This document shows positions 23,701-33,050 of a stretch of 64,000 nt of DNA, one piece after another; positions within the stretch are counted from its first letter, which is position 1, and every line of letters starts with the position of its first letter. Position numbers and translations under genes: made by a program. The stretch is from Powellomyces hirtus (lineage: Eukaryota; Chytridiomycota; Chytridiomycetes; Spizellomycetales; Powellomycetaceae). The DNA lies in assembly GCA_025526995.1 (NCBI GenBank), contig JAHLKG010000018.1, positions 62,001 through 126,000 of the forward strand. The letters are read 5' to 3'. Below the pieces are notes generated by a model, which saw only the letters and a list, made by a program, of their open reading frames with translations, had not been told where the DNA came from and did no database searches.

Positions 23701-24282
23701 GCGCTTGATTTGTCTCAACATTTCTGTAAACCGACCACCCACATTACCACCGTGACGCGCGCCTCCACTCAAAATGTCACCAAAAGAAAATGGGACGCCT
23801 CCTCCTCCTCGTCCCATGAGCATCTTTTCGATATCCATGGTACCACGCATATCGCCATCGTCTTCCTCATCCTCGTCATCGTCGTGGATGTCGCTGTCAG
23901 AGTGGTCCGCATCGTCGGACACTTCCGGGGGAGCCGAGTCACTGGAAGAAGCGTCGGGATGTGAGTCCTCTACCGGCGGTTGCTGTCTTTGCAAACGTCC
24001 TCGCTTCGATCTTCCCAGAATCGTGTTGGACGCAGTTCCCTCTGCAGCCTTGGCAGGTTCCTGGCTACTTTGTGTAGCTGAAGCCGCAGCCGTAGTCGAT
24101 GTGTCTTGCTTTATCGAACTTCGTCGCGTCTTGGGCTTCTCTTTGCTGACCTGGTTGCTTCCGGCGGCTCCTGCCTTTTTCTTTTGTCCTCGAGATGTTT
24201 GATTGGCATCGTTATTTCCCGTATCAACATCCATATGATCGTCCCGAGCCTTCCCCTTCCCTTTCGACTTATCCCGTCCCAT
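17701..24282 (-). CDS. UFD4: TRIP12/Ufd4-type HECT E3 ubiquitin ligase
   Basis: Four exons on the minus strand (24282-23634, 23568-23011, 22925-20203, 20121-17701) give at least 2116 residues. A basic, Ser-rich N-terminus and an acidic DDDEDEEDDGD patch precede an armadillo-like helical repeat region (about 175-500: LQELAEILSMATEDMF, LVGKLMEVEYIDLAEQVLSVL, TLERLLGYSDTKLVEQ), typical of TRIP12/Ufd4. A long Ser/Glu-rich middle and an acidic D/E block with an HAHECGAECEHDD motif follow. The C-terminal HECT domain carries the catalytic cysteine in LPSVMTCANYLKVPEY, 34 residues from the end, and finishes with EGQGCFHLS. The enzyme should form a thioester with ubiquitin and drive the ubiquitin-fusion degradation pathway. 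The frame stays open 5' of this ATG to about 24600 with a KR-rich, TRIP12-like composition, so the true start is in an upstream exon that I could not define. Confidence 0.93.
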
Positions 24283-24600
24283 GCTGCTCAATTTGTTCTC
24301 AGCAGCAGTGGCCCTAGTAGCGGGTCTCGCAACTGTCTTCTGCTGCGTTGTCGTTGTTGTTGTTCGAGACGGCCGTCGGCCACTGTTTGCAATATTGGCG
24401 ATGCCTTCAGATGCTTTGACTGCCGCTTGCCGTTGCCGCTTTCCCGGAGGCTCTTTGGATCGGGTTCGAGGCGGCTCGGAAACTCCAGGTGACGTTGAAC
24501 CTCGGGCCCGCTTACGACTAGTGGTGGACCGCCCTGTCTTGGCTGGTTCAGTGGAAGTGATGGGGCTGGGGTGATGGACGGGTTGGGGTTTAGTGGACTA
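24283..24600 (-). CDS. probable upstream coding part of the HECT ligase (partial)
   Basis: In frame with the ligase first exon, an open stretch runs from the stop at 24598-24600 to 24283 without an ATG. It encodes a Lys/Arg/Ser/Pro-rich segment (TSRKRARGSTSPGVSEPPR, SKEPPGKRQRQAV), the composition expected of a TRIP12 N-terminus with nuclear localisation signals. It is probably coding and joined to a 5' exon through an acceptor at or 3' of the TAG at 24598-24600. A C19 run at 24712-24730 lies in the presumed intron or leader. Confidence 0.55.
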
Positions 24601-24711
24601 GCATCGCTGCATACACATATAGCACTGCTACATTCCCAAATCTCCAAACAATCTCTGCGAGCAACCAGTATGATCGCGATCAGGCACACCCATGCCACAG
24701 CACACCAGATG

Positions 24712-24730
24712 CCCCCCCCCCCCCCCCCCC
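24712..24730. repeat. poly-C run (19 nt)
   Basis: Uninterrupted C19 close to the 5' end of the HECT ligase gene. Confidence 0.9.
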
Positions 24731-25420
24731 TCCGTACTGCAATCACAGTGCCCCTCCCCGGTTTCCCCTCCACCATACTCACACAGATTTACTACTCAAA
24801 GCCGCCTGTGAGGACCGAGCGTGGGGATTTCCCGCCAAAGAAGAAGAAGAAGCGCAGCGGCGTCTACAAAACAACCAGAATCGACAGCGACATGTCAACT
24901 TCTACAACACTGTACCCGTACTGTCACCACCCCCAAACGTCCACCCAACAAAAAAAAACAACGTGGAGATGCCCTGTCAAATAAATATACATACTTTGTA
25001 GGTTGCGTATGGGGAGAGTCAGATTCGGTGCAGTGTGTAGAGTCTTGTTGAGAGGTGTCGTCCATGGAGGAGAAACAGTAGCGCCGGGGTGGCAGCCGCG
25101 GAAGGGCTACTTGATGCAAGTTCAAGAGAAGGAGAGGGATACTGGTGTAGGTGTGGGTGTTTTGTGAAGACACTAAAGGTGTGTTTATGTGCGGGGAACA
25201 AATCAACAACCAATCTCCGAATGGGAGAAACTGTAGAGAGTTAGTCTCACAGGCGGAATGGTGGGAACATGTAAATGATCAGCTTGGGTTGCTCTGAGTC
25301 AGCAGCACTGCGCTGCACACAAGGCGATGATTTGATGAGTCACTCGCATTTATTATTGTGTTCGCGACGCGCAGACATGTTGGACAAGAGGAGGAAAGAG
25401 AATGGGATAGAAAGAAAAAG

Positions 25421-25488
25421 AAACCGACCGCCAAACAAAAGGAAAAGAAAAATAAAACCGACCGCCAAACAAAAGGAAACGAAAAATA
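25421..25488. repeat. 34-bp tandem duplication
   Basis: Two adjacent 34-bp copies with one mismatch, each beginning AAACCGACCGCCAAAC and ending in an AAAAAT tract. They lie in the 3' flank between two minus-strand genes. Confidence 0.9.
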
Positions 25489-25908
25489 AAATGGCACGAG
25501 GCCATGCATTGCGAGCATTCAGTTGACGGGTGTATCGTCTGTCCATGCCTATTGATGAAAAGGTTCTCAAACTATGTACAAGACGGGATGCGCACACGTC
25601 CCGATTAAATCCAAACAGCAAAAGTCTTTGACAAAGTGGTGAGGGGGGTGGTACGCGACTAAAGCAGCGCAAAAGGGGAGATGGGGAAGAGGCGATATAA
25701 TAGCGTCAACGACCAGCGTCGGAGAGAGGAAGGGGGGAAATGGGGAGTGAGGGGATCTTGTCCTGCGCAAGGGGTTTCGCGCCCGTATGTCGGCAAAGGG
25801 ATTGTCTACGACGAATACTGTCTATGTAAGTATCTATCATCTGGTAGGGCGTGGTGCAGAATCTTCCGAGAAAGGTACTGACAACGAAATTGGACTGGCT
25901 CCATCCAA

Positions 25909-28900
25909 TCATTTTGATGTTGGCGAATGACGGGGGCTGCCCGCAATCCTGCCATTCTTCAGTCCCGGTGGCGTCTGGACATCTTGCACCCACCCCACAA
26001 CGCGATCCGTTCCGTAGTCGGTGCTGGTATTGTTCGTGGGCGATATCGATGACGATGGGGACGTGCAATCTTGAGACGCCATGCCAAGTCCCGCGCTCGC
26101 TGCGCCGCCCGTAGCGACGGCAGCTCGTCCACCAGTGACGCTTCCTTGGTGTCCGCGTTTGGGGAACTTGTTAATAATTGCGTTGAGCTCGTTCATACGG
26201 AGAGGTTTCGTCACGTATTCGTCCATGCCAGCGTTGAGACACTTTTCGCGGTCGCCAATCATGGCGTGCGCTGTGACAGCAATGATGGGTATCCGCTTCA
26301 TGACAGAGTCGTGGCCCATTTGCTTTTCAATTTGTCGAATGCACTTTGTAGCTTCGAAACCGCCCATGATTGGCATCTTTGTGGTGAAACAATAGAACAA
26401 GTGGACAGGTTAGATCATGCAAATAGGATGATCAAATTTGCACCGAAGACGCTGAAAGCTTACCTGCACGTCCATCAAGATCAAGTCAAAGGCGTCCTTC
26501 TGGAACGCCTCAACGGCCAATTTGCCGTTCTCAACCACCATCACCTTGTGTCCAAACCGTTCCAGGATCCTCAACGCCAGCTTTTGGTTGACCAAGTTAT
26601 CCTCCGCGAGCAAGATCTCGTACCCTTCGGCCGGTCCGCCAGCGTCCGGATTTGACCCACTGAGGATGGAAGCTTCCAGTGACGGCAACAACGAGTTGAC
26701 AATGTCGATGCGGGTTGCCGGACAGGAGGCGTACGACGCAATGCCAGTGTCGATGCACCATTTCATGTCCAGCCTCATGCGCGGTGTTGGCGCAAAGAGA
26801 ACGACCGGGATGTATCGGAGTCGGGTATCGTCGCGAACTCGGTCCATGGCACTCAGAGATGTGAGGACGATGGTCGCATAGGTGGTTTTCTCGGCTCTAC
26901 AGGCGGCATCGGCCAGGGTGGGAACTCGAGTCGGTTGCAGCGACAAACTCTTGAGTTCCATCTCCAAAAGCTCCATGGACGAGACGCCGAGGGAAGGCGA
27001 CGCCAATGGCGCCTTCGGGTCGGGCAGAGCTACCAGCGCAGTTTCATACTCTTCCGCATCGTCGAGCAACAGAACACTAGCTCCCTTGAAGGCCACAAGT
27101 TTCTGCTCATCCTCGACTGTGCGTCTAGATTTCTTGAAGCGAACATTGAAGAAAAACTCGGAGCCCTTTCCGAATTCGGACTGGACCCAGAGATCGCCGC
27201 CCATGAGGGCAACGAGCCTCCTGGAGATGGTGAGACCTAATCCGGTACCACCAAACTTGCGGGTGGTGGAACCGTCGGCTTGACAGAAGGTATCAAAAAT
27301 GAGATCCAGCTTCGAGGCTTCAATTCCGATGCCAGTGTCGGAGCAACAGAAGACAATCTCGACCTCGTCCCCAGTGCATCCGTTGAAAGTGGCGTGCAGC
27401 GTGACTTCACCGGCTGCAGTGAACTTGATGGCATTGCCAACAAGATTGGTGATGACCTGTTTCAACCTCAAAGGGTCGCCCACAAGCTGATCCGGGATTG
27501 TGTTATCGACATCGAACACGAGAGTGATGTTCTTCTGGTGGGCACGGACAGCGAGCGTCTTCAGAAGCGAGAAGACGACATTTCGCAGACTCATCGGGAT
27601 TTCCTCCATAACCATTCTGCCGGCTTCAATCTTGCTAATGTCGAGAATATCGTCGATGATGGAGAGCAGGGAGTTGGCCAGCGACGAGACAATGATCAGA
27701 TTGTCTTTCTGCTGACGCGTAAGTTCTCCTTCAATGGTCAGAGCAGTCATTCCACTATGATGCAAAATTATAAGCGTTAACGTGAAGTACATGAGCTCTC
27801 GGCACGCCCATCACTGCGGTGCGTTCTTACATGATTCCGTTCATAGGGGTCCGGATTTCGTGCGACATGTTTGCTACCCGACAGAGTAAGATGAGATTAT
27901 GTAATATTGCGGTTGTTTAGGCTTCTTCAGACATGTACCTAGGAATTCGGATTTCGCGCGATTGGCCATTTCAGCTGCCTCCCTCGCAGCGGTGTTCTTC
28001 TGAATCGATTCGCGTAGGGTCAACACCATCTGGTTGATCTTGCTCTTTAACGAGGCCATCTCTCCCTCCACTTTGATGTCGATCAAACGGGTAAAGTCGC
28101 CATCGGTGGCAGCGGCACTGATATCCGCAAACGCACGCACTTGCGACGTCAAGTTGGCAGCCATCGTGTTAACATTGACAATGATGACTCGCCAGGTTCC
28201 TTCCACGTCTTCGACCTGGGCTTGTACGCCCAGCTTGCCTTCGGTACCAACTTCACGGGCCACTCTCGTGACCTCGGCGGCGAACGTACGGAGTTGGTCC
28301 ACCATTCGGTTGAGATCGCGTTTTAAAAGAGACATTTCACCCTGCACCTCCACCTTGACCGTCTTGCTAAGGTCACCTGCAGCGATAGCAGTGCTGACGG
28401 AAGCAATGTCGCGGACCTGCGCGGTCAGGTTCGCCGCCATAGCATTGACTGATTCCGTCAACTCTTTCCAGGTACCCGCAACGTCCTTGACAACGGCCTG
28501 CCCGCCCAACTTGCCTTCGGTACCGACTTCTCGCGCGACACGGGTGACCTCTCGGGCAAAAGTACGAAGCTGATCGACCAGCGAATTGACCGTCATCTTC
28601 AATTCGAGCATTTCACCGGAAACCATCACAGTGACCGTTTTACTGAGATCTCCGGCCGCAATTGCTGTACTGACGGAAGCGATATCTCGTACTTGAGCTG
28701 TAAGATTGGCGGCCATGGCATTGACCGATTCTGTGAGCTCTTTCCAGGTACCAGCAACGTCCTTGACAACGGCCTGCCCGCCCAATTTGCCTTCGGTACC
28801 GACTTCTCGCGCGACACGGGTGACCTCTCGGGCAAAAGTACGAAGCTGGTCAACTAGCGAGTTGACAGTCATTTTGAGTTCGAGCATTTCGCCGGAAACC

Positions 28901-31566
28901 ATCACCGTGACTGTTTTACTAAGATCTCCTGCTGCAATCGCCGTACTAACAGAGGCGATATCGCGGACTTGAGCCGTCAGATTGGCCGCCATGGCATTGA
29001 CCGACTCCGTGAGCTCTTTCCAGGTACCAGCAACGTCCTTGACGACTGCCTGGCCTCCCAACTTTCCTTCAGTTCCGACTTCTCGCGCGACACGGGTGAC
29101 CTCTCGCGCAAAAGTCCGAAGCTGATCCACAAGCGAGTTGACGGTCATTTTGAGTTCGAGCATTTCACCGGAAACCATCACAGTGACCGTTTTACTGAGA
29201 TCTCCGGCCGCAATTGCTGTACTGACGGAAGCGATATCTCGCACTTGGGCCGTCAGATTGGCGGCCATGGCGTTCACTGACTCTGTCAGTTCCTTCCACG
29301 TGCCAGCCACATCCTTGACGACTGCCTGTCCTCCCAGCTTGCCCTCTGTACCGACTTCACGAGCAACTCGCGTCACTTCTCGAGCAAACGTACGGAGCTG
29401 ATCGACTAGTGAGTTGACGGTCATTTTCAATTCAAGCATTTCTCCAGACACCATGACAGTAACTGTTTTGCTAAGATCTCCGGCGGCGATAGCGGTACTG
29501 ACGGAAGCTATATCTCGTACTTGAGCAGTCAAATTTGCGGCCATAGCATTCACTGATTCCGTTAATTCTTTCCATGTGCCCGCCACATCCTTGACGACTG
29601 CCTGTCCTCCAAGCTTTCCCTCTGTACCGACTTCACGGGCAACTCGTGTAACTTCTCGAGCAAACGTACGGAGTTGATCGACAAGGGAGTTGACAGTGAT
29701 TTTCAATTCGAGCATTTCACCAGATACTTCGACGGTAACGAGTTGTGAGAGATCACCACGAGCGATGGCTGCGCTCACTGACGCAATGTCGCGCAGTTGA
29801 TCGGTGAGGTTGGAGGCGAGCGAGTTTACGGATTCCGTCAGTTCTCTCCATGTTCCGCCTACGTTCTCGACAACGGCTTGCCCACCGAGCTTTCCATCAG
29901 TTCCCACTTCACGAGCAACTCGCGTGACCTCGGATGCGAATGTTGTCAGACGGTCGACGAGTCCGTTGACCGTCTCTTTCAACTCCAAAATTTCGCCACG
30001 TCCATCGACGCGCACTTTCCGGGACAAATCTCCCTTGGCGATAGCCTTGGTGACATCCGCGATGTCTCGTACTTGAGCCGTCAACGTTGCCGACATTGCA
30101 TTGACGGAAACCGTAAGTTCTTTCCAGGTTCCAGCAACATCTTCCACGACAGCTTGGCCTCCAAGTCGTCCTTCAGTTCCCACCTCACGCGCTACACGAG
30201 TCACCTCCGCAGCAAACGTGGTCAACTTGTCAACGAGGTTGTTGACGGTTTCTTTCAATTCCAAAATCTCGCCCCGACCGTCAACGCGGACCTTCCTACT
30301 CAGGTCACCGCGTGCAATGGCCTTGGTCACGTCAGCAATATCCCTGACTTGGTCGGTGAGGTTGGCGGCCATCTTGTTGACGTTCACTGTCAGCAGACCC
30401 CAAGTGCCTCCTACGCCGTGCACTTGAGCTTGTACTCCAAGTTGACCTTCCGTACCCACAAGATGCGCAACTTTGGTAACCTGTATCGTAGTAGCGGTCA
30501 GCACATTGGCAATACGATCCTCAATATTCGTTGAAAGGGCTTACCTCGTTCGCGAATGAGTTGAGTGTGACGACCATGGTGTTGATGGCCGTCTTCAAGA
30601 CGAGTGAGTCGCCCTTCAACTCCACCTTGATCTCTCGGGTCAGATCTCCAGAGGCAACGGCCTGACAGACTTCCACAATTTCCTTGATGCGATCACTGTG
30701 CGTTGCGGTGACCTCGTTCACCGAGGCGACGAGTTGAGCCCACGACCCTTCGACGTCGGACACGGCCACCTTTTGATTAAGATTGCCTTCTACGGTAACA
30801 TCGTGCAGGACTTCCAGGGTTGGAAGCAGGAACGACTCCAACCGCAAAGCGACACTGTTGACACTCTTTGCCAAAGCAGCATTCCGCGGCATCAATTGCG
30901 AGTCCGGGATGTCGACTCGCTGAGTAAGGTCACCAGCGCCGATTGCGTCCAGAACGCGAATGCATTCTGTTGTGACATTGTCACCATCGTCTGCGGCCAG
31001 CTCGGGTTCCGCTGCAGGACTTGGTTGAGACAATTCAAGGGCCGCTATGGAGAAAAGCTCACCAAGTAAGAGACGGACGGGAACCAGTGTGATTTCTGCC
31101 GCCACTCACTTTGCTTTTCCGCCAGCAATTGTTGCTGGGTATTCATGATGGTTTCCAGCGTGGCTTGTATTCGTTCGAGCTGACCGGCATTGGTACGAGC
31201 TTTGGACTTCCTTCTCAATGTGACAGCAGGGTCAGATTCATGTTCGTTTTCATCACGTGCACGGCCAGCGCGAGACGGTGGGTGACGATCCAAGCCAAAC
31301 AAAAGAGAGCCGAAGGCGCTCGTAAACGAAGCTTTCTTCACTGACCGTGGTTTAATCGAATCTCCATTCGAATCTCCATTGGGCACAAAAGGATCGTGGG
31401 CGAGCGGATCGGGCGAGAAGGAGGGTGGCGGAGTCTGGAGAAACGGAGCGGTTGGGGGATGGGAAAGCGTCTTCAAAGCGGCTGAGGCATGCCGCCAGTT
31501 CTGGTCGGCGATGGAGCTGAGGATGGCCTCGATGCAATCCATTGGGGTGCTGGCGGGGAATTGCAT
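25909..31566 (-). CDS. group III hybrid histidine kinase with expanded HAMP array (Nik1/Os-1 type)
   Basis: Six exons on the minus strand (31566-31110, 31044-30545, 30480-27939, 27873-27831, 27754-26464, 26376-25909) encode 1766 residues. A short N-terminal region leads into a poly-HAMP array of ten units of about 92 residues (roughly 200-1120), each with an even HAMP ([11 protein letters not shown] type) and an odd HAMP (AAGDLSKTV type). The HisKA H-box follows ([14 protein letters not shown], phospho-acceptor His1171). The HATPase has N-box [20 protein letters not shown] and [13 protein letters not shown]. The receiver domain carries Asp1609 in LILMDVQMPIMGG. No membrane segment is present, so it is cytosolic. 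In fungi this family senses osmotic stress and feeds the Ypd1-Ssk1-Hog1 MAPK pathway, and it is the target of phenylpyrrole and dicarboximide fungicides. The usual number of units is five or six, so this array is long. Confidence 0.95.
28345..29725 (-). repeat. tandem 276-bp coding repeats (five near-identical 92-aa HAMP pairs)
   Basis: Five consecutive units inside the histidine kinase third exon encode almost the same 92 residues. Landmark DLSKTV codons recur at a 276-bp period (about 28340, 28616, 28892, 29168, 29445). At DNA level neighbouring copies differ at many synonymous sites, while some patches are identical between copies (see findings). Confidence 0.9.
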
Positions 31567-31968
31567 CCTGGGCCCGGGGTGTGTACGGGCTTTCCGGATG
31601 GGAGGAAGGGGGCAGAAGAAAGAAAACTTGACAGGCTATACGAACCGTGGGAATTCACGCTTGAGCAGTCAGTCAAACGGTTGGGAACAGCTGGGGGTCC
31701 CTTTCACGTCCCGGTTGGACGTTTTATGTATTTGAAGGTTGGTATCCAGTTTGGGTTGCGTAGTTCCTGCGGAAAGGGGTGAAGAGATTGAGGGTGGGGA
31801 AGGATGAGCAGTTTAGACAGACTGAGACAGGATAGACAACTTCCAGTAGTGCCGGGGGGGAAGGGGGGTTGGTTTGTTTTGTTTGTCAGTCACCTGCGGC
31901 CCGTATATAGCATAGACCGACAGTAAGTGAACTATAACCCGTGGGCTCTTCGTGGACGCCAAACCTTG

Positions 31969-32018
31969 TCAGTCAGTCAGTCAGTCAGTCAGTCAGTCAG
32001 TCAGTCAGTCAGTCAGTC
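31969..32018. repeat. (TCAG)n tetranucleotide microsatellite
   Basis: About twelve and a half perfect TCAG units in the 5' flank of the histidine kinase gene, some 400 bp upstream of its start codon. Confidence 0.97.
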
Positions 32019-32626
32019 TGCGGGAGAGAGTCGTCTGGATGGACTACAAGATCGACATTTTGCCGCTCCCCCCCACCAAAGTTGCACTTGCTGGCTCCGC
32101 TCTTGATTGGCCAGCTTCTCAAATGCTCAATGCGGCTGTACCACCCACACAGCCACAAGCGCGACGCGTCTGGCCAGCTCCAGCGCCCCGGTTCGGCTGT
32201 CACTCCCGGATGGGCGGTTGGCCTCGTCATCCATCCATCAATCAATCCCTGGGGGCCTTTCACTTGCACTGGATCGAGCGACATCCACTCACTGCTTATA
32301 GGATCCCTGCACAAACGCTCCGTTCGGAGTCTGTGCGTGCGCCACATGATCCCTGGCAAATTCATTTCACGCTTCATCTGCCAATCAGTATAATACTTTC
32401 CCAGGGCCTAAGTGCGTCATCAATCAAATCAAATCAGCCGCCCTTGAATGACCATGTTCATGTCCCAAGCCCCTGGGGCCCAGCGGGAGACAGTAGCTAA
32501 ATGCAGAATGCACGAACATGAATTTATATACAGCTGGCTGCTCACGTCACACAAGGCTGTTTTGTTTCAGATGAGGTGGGTGCATGTCCACTTTGCATAT
32601 CCTGTCAGGTGTGTTTCTGCCCATTC

Positions 32627-32669
32627 TTATGACGACCTGATGACTAGATGTTCATCTAGGTCGTCATAA
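32627..32669. other. 43-nt imperfect inverted repeat (hairpin)
   Basis: Left arm TTATGACGACC and TAGATG pair with right arm CATCTA and GGTCGTCATAA, giving 17 base pairs around a TT loop with a seven-base bulge on the left strand. It is neither a known RNA family nor an obvious terminator. Confidence 0.6.
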
Positions 32670-33050
32670 CATTTGATGTTTTTGTATGGCCGACTCTAGC
32701 AGTTATCCTGGTTGTACACACTCAGACAAAGGCAGTCAGTCACACAGACGGATGCGGATTTCAACCGCCGTCCGTGACGAAATACCACCAGAAGGATAGT
32801 TCCCTGTTTCCAGTTCTGTGGGAAGTGAAGAATTGTTTGGGTAAGCCTTTGGAGATGTGGCTTTTCTATTCTATCGACAGAAAGAAAGAAGAAGGTGGAC
32901 AATACCGGAATGCCCGCCCCCCACGTGACATGATGGTGTTGTCAGCACAACTTGCCCCCCTCCCTCCACCCCCGAAGCCAACATTCCATCCCACCATCTT
33001 CTGAGCAGGTCATAGCCTCCCACTGTATAACCTCTCCGCAGCTGCACATA

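Larger units (their letters stand above)
24601..25908. other. intergenic, HECT 5' flank and histidine kinase 3' flank
   Basis: No independent gene supported. Contains the C19 homopolymer (24712-24730), a 34-bp tandem duplication (25421-25488) and purine-rich low-complexity DNA. Part of 24601-24780 may be 5' exon or intron of the HECT ligase. Confidence 0.45.
31567..33050. promoter_or_regulatory. divergent intergenic region, kinase and acyltransferase
   Basis: This interval holds the 5' flanks of two divergently transcribed genes. It contains a (TCAG)n microsatellite (31969-32018) and a hairpin-forming inverted repeat (32627-32669). No protein-coding frame of conviction is visible. Short CCCCCC and CCAAT-like elements occur but I assign no factor to them. 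Confidence 0.5.

Noticed and set aside
28345..29725. Kinase repeats considered as an assembly duplication
   Set aside because: Most copies differ at many synonymous sites, which an artefactual duplication would not produce, although exact unit number still deserves long-read confirmation.
31969..32018. (TCAG)n tract considered as a telomere-like or CRISPR-type repeat
   Set aside because: It is a plain tetranucleotide microsatellite without spacers or telomeric unit composition.
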